This document shows, one piece after another, positions 33,447 to 45,059 of a stretch of DNA of 64,000 nt. This DNA is from Gnetum montanum (lineage: Eukaryota; Streptophyta; Gnetopsida; Gnetales; Gnetaceae), in assembly GCA_015680685.1 (NCBI GenBank), contig MNCI01023765.1, forward strand, positions 165,981 to 229,980, in the 5' to 3' direction. Below the pieces are notes generated by a model. That model worked only from the letters and a program-made list of their open reading frames with translations. It had not been told where the DNA came from and made no database searches. The translations under genes were made by a program, and so were the position numbers. The stretch's first letter is position 1; each line of letters begins with the position of its first letter.

Positions 33447-34872
33447 ATATTTTCAATTGCAACTATTTTTCTTGGCACTAGAAGAAGGACCTCCACCCAA
33501 ATTCTATGCTAAAAATTTGTTAGCCATATTGCCAACATTTTCCCTTAGTAGTAAACTTGCATTTCTATTGTCAAAACCTTAGAAATCCAATGTTGTGCTT
33601 ACCCCCCTATGGTAGAAACCTCAGCATGAAAGTTGCAAGTGGTTTGGGTTCTAAAATTTCATAACATCTACTATGAATTTCCAAAACAAAGACATTATAG
33701 AAGCCTTAAAAACCAGTTAACTTTGTTGCCATATTTTTGCCACAAGACTAACATTGAATTTCACACTAACCAAATCTACTTTCCCCTCCTTTGTAGTAAA
33801 ACTTGGTAGCCTACCAAAACTATTTTTTGGAAACTGTGACAGTTCCATTTATTCCCTCAAACTTTCCCCCCTTCCCTCCAACATTAGATAAAAGGTATGA
33901 GAGTTCCATCATCTCAGATCCCTTCTTTCCACCCCTACCATACCCAGCATAGAGGCATTTGGAAGGCCAGTGTGGGAGAAGCATAACACCATTACAAGTT
34001 GCAAGCCTTTAAATTTTTTATCATAAAAATTCCCAAAACCCAACATTACAACCCATTCTCCCCTGTAATCAAATCCAAGCATGGAAATTACAAGTGTTCA
34101 GGTTTCCAAGATTTTCATAGTAGTTGCAATGAATTTCAAGTCCAACATTGGTATCCCACCAAGAACTTCAAAAAGATCAAAAATGCCCTTTCCCCCTTGT
34201 GATCAAAATTCTAGCATAGAAGTTGTAGGTGGTTGGGTGGTAGCTTCTCATAATAGTTGCTTTGAATTCTTTCCTCCAAGGCTAGCATTGAAACCTTTTC
34301 CTCTTCTCTTTTTTCTACCAATTTCAATGTTTTTCAGCTTCTAAAGTTGGTGGTACAACCTTTCCAAGAATTACTAAACATCCAAAAGTGAGCTTTCCCC
34401 CTTATTTTTCCAAGCTAAGAAAATTGGTAGCCTTCCAAAACCAAGTTTTAGTGGAAAAAACTCATACTTTCCACTTTGGTTTTTAGCCTTCTCCCTTATC
34501 AACGTTGAGTTAGAAGGTGTGAGATTTCCATTATCTCACCCCCCACCAACCCCATCCCCAACCACCAACANTCAACGTTGAGTAAGAACATGTGAGATTT
34601 TCATTATCTCACCTACTTTATTTTCCCCCTACCATACCTAGCATAGAGGTAGTTGGAAGGCCAACTTAAAAGAGGCTTGATACCAACATTTCCAACTTTC
34701 CATTTCTAGTAAAGGGGTAAAACCCCCTTATCCTTCGCTTACTAATTATAGTAAGTACCTCATTTTTCAACCAATTTTATCTCTTTTGAAAATTTTTGAA
34801 TTCCATTCACTAGAATCTACATCTATTTTACCATTCATGGCCTATTTTTAGCCATTCTTAGTACTATAGCCA
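33447..34872 (+). repeat. C leader with internal direct repeats
   Basis: A PBS-like TTGGCACTAGAAGAAGGACC lies at about 33472, but I cannot assign its tRNA. The leader contains repeated units: AGCATGAAAGTTGCAAGTGG (33632), a similar AGCATGGAAATTACAAGTG (34078) and AGCATAGAAGTTGTAGGTGG (34212). A longer pair about 690 bp apart includes CAGCATAGAGGCATTTGGAA (33948) and TAGCATAGAGGTAGTTGGAA (34638). An N at 34571 is flanked by similar copies of TCAACGTTGAGT. Non-coding. Confidence 0.6.
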
Positions 34873-36470
34873 TGTCTTTCCAACAATCCACCAAATTTCC
34901 TTTCATCCTCACTAGTGAAGATCATAGCCAACAAGCCATGAGGGTCTATAACCCTAAAGACCCTACCATCATTGATTGTAGGTGATATTTAAGGGTTAGA
35001 GGGGAGAGTCCTAATTTTATAGCCATAAATGAAGATTGTAATAACTTCATTTGTGCTAAAATATAGGCAAACATGCTAATTCCACATATTGAAGTAGAGG
35101 CCAAGAGGGAGTTTGAGCTCATAAACAAGAGTTGGAAGGATTGCATCCCTTCCATGTATGGCCAAATTTCCCTTAACAACATCTATGCTAGCATCCTAGC
35201 CCAATTGATTGTCTTGGAAGAGAAAGATGATAAGCATAGCTTTGAGGAACAAAAAGAAGACAAGAATGAGTTTAAGGTAGAATCTGAACCTAAAAGCATC
35301 TTGGGAGGACTAATGCTTTTTTTTATTCAATGGTCATGATGCCATCACCTTCCACCCCTTCCTAACCTACTACAATGGATCCCATACCAATTATAGCCAC
35401 ACATCAAACTCAGTCAATGCCACAAACAACAAACTATAATACATCAATGCCATTTACAACATAGTATCGATATATAAAACCATCAACTATGGTTTTTACC
35501 ATCACAAATTTGCTAATTACTCACATGGGATCCACCATGGAATCCCTAACAACACAAGGGTCACACACCCCTTTTATCCTATTTTTGCCTTAAGTACTAG
35601 CACAAACATCTTTTTCTTTGTTTGATCCACAAGCCACAACCATAATTCAACCTCTTCCTTCTATCATGCAATCCATAGGGAGGCCACAAGCCTTACAACA
35701 AACACCACAACCTTATGTACAAATCTCACAACCAGCAAGACCACCACAGATGGTAGATCAAGCCTTCTAGATGATTTAGGACCTAATGAAGAAGTTGAAT
35801 AGGCTTAAAGTCTCTGCTCCATAAACTTCCAAGATTATGAACTTCTACTAAGACAATCCCATAGGTCCTATAGTCCCACCCTTGATACTTACTCCTAGTG
35901 GCCCTATTCCCCAATTTAGCAAATATAATAGAGAAGGTGATCCTAACTATCATCTTATTACATTTCAATCTAAATGTTTACTATTGCAACCATGGCCTCA
36001 TACCATCATGAGGGTTTTTCCTATGTCTTTGACTAGGAAAGCACTTGATTGGTACTACGCATTGCCCAAAGGACCCATATTCTCTTTAGAGGACTTAGTA
36101 GCCTAGTTTTTCAACCACTTCAAGTATAACTTGAAGCCTGACACAACACTTGGCCAACTCATGAAGGTCAAGCAAGGGTCCTTAGAACCCATGCAGAAAT
36201 TCCTTTAGTGGTGGAATGGACTATTGAATGAAATACCATAGCTATAGACAAAGCCCAATTGTTAGCCATATTTAAGGAAGCAATGAACAACTTTATCAAG
36301 TTTAAACTCTACTACCTTGATCCACAGTCTCTTATCTAAGCATTCTCTCAAACTAAAAATATAGAAGATGCTACAAAGGCCAATCATGATCTAGCCTTAT
36401 AGCATATAAAAATCAACAAGCTCCAAGAGACAAAGAAAAGAGTAAAAAAAGCAACACGACCATAGTAAAT
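34873..36470 (+). pseudogene. C gag, broken
   Basis: Probable start ATG 34873 (MSFQQS..). The central gag core at about 35882-36230 contains MRVFPMSLTRKALDWYYALP, FSLEDLVA, FFNHFKYNLKP and SLEPMQKFL, the arrangement of Tat/Ogre gag. Stops occur about every 30-60 codons, mainly TAG. Further downstream (about 36790-36880) a DCFFHYHQLLVHDID segment ending LKDDL resembles the Tat-type gag zinc motif, with its last Cys replaced by Tyr. Confidence 0.8.
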
Positions 36471-38510
36471 ATAACTAAGGAAACAAAGATCACAAACTAA
36501 GGGTCGAAGTTCAAGCCACCTAAGGCCCCCACCAATGACCACAATAACCTACCATCAACCTATGGCACCACTACATTGACAACAAATAGAACTACCTTCA
36601 AAAGGAAGGACAAGTCCACATGCACTACATTTCCATTAAAACCATCTGATTTACTAGACCAACTATTAAAAATTAGGTTCATGCAACATAAAAAATGACT
36701 AAAGCCACTCAAAAGAAACATTAGCAGTTATGCAAAATAGCCAAGAATCCCACTCGGGCAACAAAGGATGATCCCCATACTTCAAGCTAGATTGCTTTTT
36801 CCATTATCATCAACTACTTGTTCATGACATAGACTTCTACCTTACATTGAAGGATGACCTGTAAAAAATGATATATAGGGGGAAGCTAGTCTTAGATACT
36901 TCCAACCTAATTTGACCACAAAACTAGTCAATGCAGGTCTACAAGGACCCGTTGAATGCTAATGACAATCCTTATGCTATTTCATCATTTAAAATTGATG
37001 ACAATCAAAGACCTACAAGAGAACCATTCATGATTCAATTATTCCTCTAAGATGAAATGGATTCTTTAACTTCCCAAAGCTCAAGAACCTCCTTTTTCAT
37101 GAGAGTACCATCACGAGTACCTCCAAGGGAATCTTTTGTCATCAAGGTCCCCCAACCCAATAAAACCTAAATGGCTATAGCCTAATCAACAATGCAAAAC
37201 CCCCCCTATGATGGCCAATGCTACCATCATTTCCTTACATCCAATAGCTGACAATCAAAAAAATTCAGCCAAACAAAAAGAAAAAAGAAACATAAGCAAA
37301 ATCCTAACAACAAGGAAGACAAGTAGATGAAGGCATGAAAGGAAGTGGATCCACCGAAGCCAACTCCCATTTTGGCTATACCCATGACCTCCTTTACCCC
37401 AACCTTTTCAACCAAAAAGCCACAGGAGGACCAAAAATTCCACAACAAAAATAACAAGGAAGAGCCACAAAAACCATAGCCTAAAATCAAATTTAGTGTT
37501 TTGGAACGCATGAAGGAAGTAAAGCACAATCATGGTGATAAGACCACAGTGAACAATAAAAACTTTCTCAGTGCAATGGACAAATTTAGGCAATGGTTCA
37601 AGCCAAAAAAACATAATCTTAAGCTTATATGACCTAATAATGACTTCCACCACACATTGTGAGGCACTAGTCAAAATTTTGACCTCCATCCTTGTTAGTG
37701 AGAATATCCCCACTAACAAGAAATCCATTCATGCATTGATGATTCCTTTCTCACTAAAGAAGATGAAGTCAACACACCTTGTATTTTATGATAGCAAAAT
37801 TAAGGTTAATCCTCAAAATCAATAAGTACCTATGGCCCCTTTATTCATAACCATATGCATAGGACAATTTAAAATACAGTAGGTGCATGTTGATGATGAA
37901 GCTACAACCAATGTCATCCCATGCACCATTGTTGAATGCTTAAGCTTAACTAAGAAAATACAAACTACAACCATCACAACTCTTGAGTCCTTCAATGGAT
38001 CAAGAGTTACTATCAAGGGTTCTATCTCCTTGGCTTTTGTATTCAGGGAGCAATTCCCACAACTGCCAATTTCTTGATGGTGAAAGAGACACCAAGATTC
38101 AACCTAATCTTATGAAGATCTTGGTTAGGTTAATTACAAGCTGTGTACTTTCCCATCCATCAATAAATTCACCTTCCTTACTAGGGAGGTGAAATCATCA
38201 TTCATAGTGATAATGCAATTCCCTTGGTTGTCAACAACATGGACATAGAGCAAGGATCCAAAGTGAAGCTTCAAGAAGAAGCTCCTAGCAATGATGAGCA
38301 AAGACCCAAGAAAGGCAATGATGACAATCATAAGCAACATGATACATTATGGTACAAACCCCCTTTTAATATCATAAGTTAAGGGGATGGTGAATATAAG
38401 CTTATGTAGAGTAGGCTTACTCACTCCCTAATCTTACAAATATTAGGAAGAATCTACACAAGTTAAGTTTTCCATAACCTTTCCATGCCCCTATGACCAG
38501 ATGCACCAAT
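36471..38510 (+). pseudogene. C gag C-terminus and aspartic protease, broken
   Basis: A low-complexity K/P/Q/N-rich gag end (to about 37560) is followed by protease at about 37860-38200. The active-site region reads VHVDDEATTNVIP; compared with the usual DGGA-type motif both glycines have become acidic residues, as single G-to-A changes would do. The C-terminal protease part around 38090-38190 has four stops, three of them fitting a C-to-T change. The frame can be followed to about 38510, where similarity to a coding sequence ends. Confidence 0.72.
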
Positions 38511-39199
38511 AGCCATGTAGCCTTACTTTTCTTTTGTAATTTATTATATATTTTTATGCATTTGTTGTTTTACTCCATAGCCTATACATATAGCCTAAGT
38601 TTTTTTCCACTTTTATCTATTTTGCTACAACCTTTCTTTATTTTTACTTATGTTATAAACATTAAAAAATATTTATAAATATACAATTTTTTTCACAACC
38701 TCCCCACTAAGACATTAAACTGGCATCACAATCTACTAAGACTCTAAACTAGCAATATGGCTTTTCATGATCTTAAACTGACAAAACTATATAGCCTGTG
38801 CCCACAATGGCCTAAAACTAGCAAACATTCTTTTTATTATTACTCTTTGCTTAGCCCATTATTACATCTATTAGCTATTGAATGTTATAACCAAAATGTC
38901 AACATAGCCATTCTAAATGTTTACAACATTTACTACAACATGATATATAGCCAAAAAAAGAAAAACCAAAGTTTAAATTTAAATCCCATTTTTTGTTAAA
39001 ATGTCCATAACATATATAGCCATGGCCATACTATGTGGCAAAAATGTCAAAGAATAGCAACCATCTATAACATAGCCTTGGCTAATCAAATCCATTAACA
39101 TAAAAATTAAAACAAATATCCAATAAGCTAAACTGGATGAGGCTACTAAGTGACATCTAAAGGAGGAAGTGATGGGTCATTACCACCCTTACCACTGGG

Positions 39200-42100
39200 A
39201 CCGCCAATGTCTCCTAAGGGCAGAAATGCAACAACATATAGGCAGTTAGTAATCCATAGCCAAAATGATGACTTAAAATAAAAAATAAAACATAAAATAT
39301 ATAAAACCTATGGAGATTTTGACTTTATTACTTCTGGGGGTAGATGGGAAAGTCCTTTCTTCAAATGATGGAGGATCTGGTCCTCCATCATGTTGATCTA
39401 GTCAACATTTCCAAGATCAATGCCAGAGAGAATGTTGGTCCTGTATATAGAAGTTCAAGTAGGAGGCTCCTAGGTAGTAACAATTGTATAGGTATCACCT
39501 AAAATAGTGGTAGTCTAAAGAGTACAAGATTACTCCACATTGAGATTACTTTCAAAGAGTTGATAAGCATTCTCCACCTAGATCCCCTGGATGACCATCT
39601 CTCTCTTACATTGTTCAACCAACTCCTCCTTAAGCCACTTTAGGTAGGCTTCATGATCTACTTTGTACTATTTCTTGTGGGAATTTTGTGTCTTACACCA
39701 CTTCAAGACCCAAGCACAATGATCCCTCCAATCCACAACCTTCTAGAAGATGAGGTCTATCTACATACGTTGTTCCATCATCTTCCATACGATGGCTACT
39801 TTGTCCCAAACAACATGCCAATAGCATGCCCACATAACCTCCTTAGTCTGTAATTCCCTAAAGTTATCCACTTGAGCTTTCAAAAATGCCTTATAGCATT
39901 AGAGATCTCTAATTATATCCTTCTACCTTTGAGTCTTCTCCCTTAAGGCCACAACTTGCTCCCATAGGAATTCGTTGGACCTCTCTAGCTTCCATGAAGT
40001 TTTTGCACATGACATTGCAAAATCAAGAGCAATCTCATACAACCTATGGATACACTAGATACATCAAAGGGAATCTTAGGCAAGGAGTCTATCTCCATGT
40101 ATCTACTAGGATCCCACTCAATAGAAGGCACTATACAAGCATACAATACAACCATAAAACATAATGCACAACCTAAGATAGTCATAATATAAGCAAAACC
40201 TATCACTGAAGTACATAAAACAAAATCCTTACCTATATTGAGTGCAACCTAATGTAACCAATCAATGATTTCCTTAGCCATCCCATGCATGAACTCCACT
40301 TTGTCTAGAGTCTCCACCCATGGTTTCACACAAAACTTAAAGATGGAAGCTTGCACCATTGGCTCAAAAACTACTATAAGCATAACAATCATTGAAAGGT
40401 TAGGATGACAACCAAAGATAAATAATGAGATATAATGAAAATATTAAGGCATAGGAATACCTGGCTCCTCCTCTTCTATTTCCTTAGGGATGATGATGAA
40501 AGAGGTACCTAGTGCCACCTCACTAAACAAAGCATCTAGATCATCTATACCTGCATTGGCAAATCCTTAAACCATAGGTTGCTTTAGGAGTGCCTCTTCT
40601 ACATGTCTTTCTTTTGCCTCCACAATAGCTTGGACTGCCATAGCCTAATACTTATTTATAACCATAGCATATGGAAAATATGTTAACACATGAAACCACA
40701 AAGTAGCCATAAACTTTAAAATATGAAAATAACCAAATTTAAATAAATCATACCTAAAAATACCTACCATGATGACCTAAGCTTAAACTTAAGCTTCTTT
40801 GGGGTAGGCTGATTTGATGCTAGGGATGCCTCCTCCATAGACCTCTTGAGTTTCTCTCTAACTACCCCTTCGACCTTCATATGCCATCATCTACAATCTT
40901 AGATGCTAGCGGGAAACACGAGAGGCTTGTCATCATTAGTAATATTAGGAGACTCATGCTACCTAACATTGAGATTCATAATGGTAATGGATAACATATC
41001 ATCCATCCCCTCTAGTGGGTTTTGGACCTACACTGTTGGATAAATGTGCTTTATGAAAGACCTACAAAGCTAGCTTGAATCTTGGGAAACCTATCGACCA
41101 TTCTTGTACACCACAATAAACTCCACAAACCTCTTTAGATAACCTACAAAAAATAAAAATTAAATATGGATAATCATATAGGTATTAGCATAGAGTCTAA
41201 GGATCTCCTCCTAAAGACCAGTATCCAAAGTAACTACCCAATCAAATCTAATGTCCTCCATTAGGACCTTCTTACATGTCCACCCCTAACCTAGGTTGAT
41301 TACCTTCTTTTGTGATAGTAGTTTAGAAAATGCACAAAACCTAAAAAAATGATATGAATTCTTTACATCAGGGTTCATGAAGTTATCAGTTGAAATTCCA
41401 GAGTGGCCCATGTTGGCACCAAGTCACTCGCCCAATTTCCTTATTATCCCAATGGAAACTTTTGTCCCATAAATAGGAACACCAAACAAGTCATGAAAGA
41501 GGCCTGCATCTACATCCATGTTTACCTTCACACCTTGGATGATGGTGCTAAAATGAACAACCTTCTCATTGAAGGAGTTGATGACATGCAACATCTCCAC
41601 AACAAGAATGAAAGGGATAGGTGCCATGAATACATCAAGCAAACCTACACACTAGATGTTTACTTAAATGTACCAAGGCACCTATCACTTTGGCCATTCC
41701 TATTCTTATGTTACCTCACCAATCTTTAGGATGAGGGTATCCTCATGATGTGAACTTGAAAGTAGTATACTAACATCAACTAAAGTGGAAATTCTTGCAA
41801 AGTAATAATCAAAGTTTAGCATCAACATGAGCAATTTTAACAACTAAGTAAAGTGATTAAACACTCAAAGCTATAGCTGTAAAACACTAAAAGCTATAGC
41901 CTTTACATTTACCTTTCCTTTTCTTCTTTGGTGTTGCTTAGTAGAGGTCCCAGCTACAAGGGTCTAGTCCATGCCATTAGCATCTACCCACCAGTTGTGC
42001 ATCATCCCATCATCCTTACACTTCTTGTATATGTGGTTAAACCTAGTGGCATATTCGTCAAAGTCCTCTCTTAACTATTGATACATGGTAGTTCTAATTT

Positions 42101-44645
42101 GAGGACTCTTGGTGAATTCATCCAAAGTAGTTTGAGCGACTGCTAAGATTTGATCATTCATGATCAAGCCTTGATCATTAACCTTATACTTGCAAGAAGT
42201 TGTAAAAATGATGGAGTTAGGGAAGGTAATCAACCCAAAAGCATAAAATCATTACAATAATCATGTTTACCCCTATAGATGATATATGGTGCCAGGTGGG
42301 TAATAGAATAATGTGTGGGCTTTATGCACCACCATCAACATATTGTTAGTATTATGCTAACAATACTCTAGCATCTTCCAAATCTTTGTAAGGTAACATG
42401 GTGTTATGACATCCACTGGCCCCCTTGCAGTCTTAGGAAGAAACTTGTCAGTATTGTATTTGGAAATTAGGCCAGATGCCCAAGCCAATAGGGTCTCCAC
42501 AACAACCCCAACTATATTCATAGACAAGTGTAATTATAGCATCACATTGAAGTTCCTATGGAGGTAGGAAAGTAAGTCCCTTGCACTAGGCCAGAGCCAC
42601 AATGAGAGTTTCCCAAAAGACATGTCATGTGGTGGGATGTTGGTCTTGGGATGACCAACGTAGTAAAAGATATCAACTAGCTCCACTATGATAAGGATAG
42701 GCCTTAAAAAGACCCTGCATGAAGCAAAGCATAAAAACATTATGAAAGATTGAAATTTCTTAATAAATTTAGACAAAACATCTAGTCAAAGGTGGAATTA
42801 GCCTTTGTAAAAACCTCTAAGGTGTTTTTCTAAATCAGTTTAAGTAATTCCATAAGAAAACATTATTATAATCTTATGTAGCCTTACATTATGGAAACAC
42901 TTAGCAAATTTAGAAAAAACATATAGTCAAAGGTGAAATTAGCCTCTGTAAAAAGCTCTAAGGTGTTTTTTCTAAATTAACTTAAGTAAATTTCATAAAA
43001 GCATGGTTACCATATTTTATAGCCTTTATAACCAAACTTTTATAGCCCAAAACTAAGTATTAGTATAAATAATGCATAAATTTAGAAAAGGCAAGCATAA
43101 GTTAAGAAAAAACATCTAAATTATGCAAAGCATGCATAAATTTGAGAGAAGCATCTAAGCTATGCACAACTTTAGGAAAAAGCATCATGAACTTAGAAAA
43201 AACCATGCAACCATAGTAAAAGCTAGCTAAAACTAGAAAAATCTTTTACTCTTCTTTAAAAAATTAATCATTAGTTTTACATGGTGATAAAAGAAAAACA
43301 TAGGTTTTACATATCAACCACTTCTATCTCAAAATGGATAAAGCGTTACATCCATGATTTCCCCTTGTTCACATAGCCATAGCCAAAAATTCATTTAAAA
43401 TTCATTTGAGCTCCAATTTCAATGATTCCACCATGACAAGAATCCTAAAATTATGAAACTTATAACCATGATAATTAAAATCAAAAAAGTCTAGCCATAT
43501 ATCCATAAAACATAAAAAATATTACCAAAATTGTAGTTTTCAACATTTACCCCTTTTCATGCAGGGTTGGTTAAAAATTTGCCAAAATTCATTTGAGCTC
43601 TGAACAGGGTGATTCCACCATAATTTGAAAGCTTAAATCAAGCCCTATGCATCCACGCTTAGAAAAAATTTAAAACCTTTTCTGTTTATGTAGGAAAAAT
43701 TTTTCAATTTGGACAATAATTAGAAAATGGCATAAACTTCCTTATTACATATGCTTAGTAAAAAATTCACCAAAAAAATCATTTTAAATCCAATTGGAGT
43801 GATTCCACCTTTGTTGGAAAGCTGAAGCCAAATCTACTCAACCATAAGTAGAAAATAGCCAAAACCTTTGTTTTTTTCTTGGAAAAAATTCACAAATTTA
43901 CATAAAATTACAAAAGTAGCACAAACAACCTAACTGTGCAATGTTGGGAAAATAGCCATAACTTCATCATTATGAATCCAGATTAAATAAGATAGCATCC
44001 ATTAGAAGGCATAAGAAAAGGGCTATGAATCCATAACCTTTAATTTCATAAATGTGTGGTTGTTCTCTCAAGAAAAAATACGCAACATTACTTGCTTTTT
44101 CATGCCAAAACATCAAAAACCTCAAAATCTAGATTTCATATAGCCATGGAAATAGTTGAAATAGCCAAAACCATTGAAACGCATTAAAATTTACATCAAA
44201 ATAATGGGGCAAAATTTTTTTGAAATTTAATTTTAACAAATCCTAAGGTCTAGTCTTAAAAAATGGCCATGCCCCAAAATTTTGGCAAAAAGGCATGAAA
44301 CAAGAAGCATTATTTTTAAAATAAAATCTACAAAAACTAATGCAACAAAGCAAAAATGGATCCATGTGGAAATAGCCAAAATAGGAGTTTGGATTTCATT
44401 AGAATTCCATTTTAATTGCTTCACTAGAGTAGATCTGGAAAAAATGGCTCCAACACATGGAAAACAAAACTAGAAAAAACATAGAAAACAAAGGCAAATA
44501 TAGGTAGAACTACCTACCTTGGAGCAACAATAGAAGAAACCTAGATGGAGATGGGCCTAGGTACTTCTTCTAGCTCTTGAGTATGTTCATCCACCTTCTA
44601 GATCATAGGGTTCTAGCTATTTTCCCCTCGTTGCCTTGGTGCCAT
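39200..44645 (-). pseudogene. Antisense env-like gene with introns inside element C
   Basis: Minus-strand start ATG 44645 (MAPRQRGEN..), similar to the MVPKRG start of the env-like ORF copy 2. Likely exons are 44645-44517 (donor GTAGGTAG), 42714-about 42255 (acceptor TTCATGCAG, donor GTAAAC), about 42195-41935 (donor GTAAATG), about 41730-41170 with VVHFSTIIQGVKVNMD and LFHDLFGVPIYG, then shorter pieces and a final helical exon about 39985-39310. The last is K/E/W-rich and coiled-coil-like. It holds 11 internal stops (8 TAG, 2 TAA, 1 TGA), each one C-to-T step from CAG, CAA or CGA. The domain order, globular then coiled coil, matches the ORF at 1-2691. Function unknown; exon borders are proposals. 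Confidence 0.6.
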
Positions 44646-45059
44646 GGTTCGCTCACCATTGGGAATGACTAAAAATTGAGAAGGATGGGAGATCAACGCT
44701 CACTATGAGGAATATGGAGAGCTTCCACATTGAAAATTGGTTGCTACAATAATAAGAACCTGTACCAAGGCTCTTCTCTAATGTGCTATTATTGTAGAAT
44801 GATAGTTGTAATTAAAACTTACAAAATTTGACATATAAAACTCATCTAAAGCCTAAACACGCACCTTGAAACCCCAAGTGCTAATTCAATGCACCATAAC
44901 TACAAGTGCACTGAAGTGCAAAAAGGGGAAAAACTCTAGTTCACATTAGTTTTTGAAAGGAAACAACTTCACTTTTCAAAATTTTAAATTTTTGGATTAT
45001 GGATCCCACCTTGTGCCTTCTCTCTTGACTAAAAATGGCATCAACACTAAGCTTTTCTC

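Noticed and set aside
31919-33475. A 5-bp target duplication for element C
   Set aside because: The bases before 31919 (AGCGG) and those after the possible 3' LTR ends do not match, so none is claimed.
37227-37728. Two overlapping minus-strand ORFs of 100-106 codons
   Set aside because: They are the antisense of the K/P/Q-rich gag end of C and are low in complexity, without any motif.
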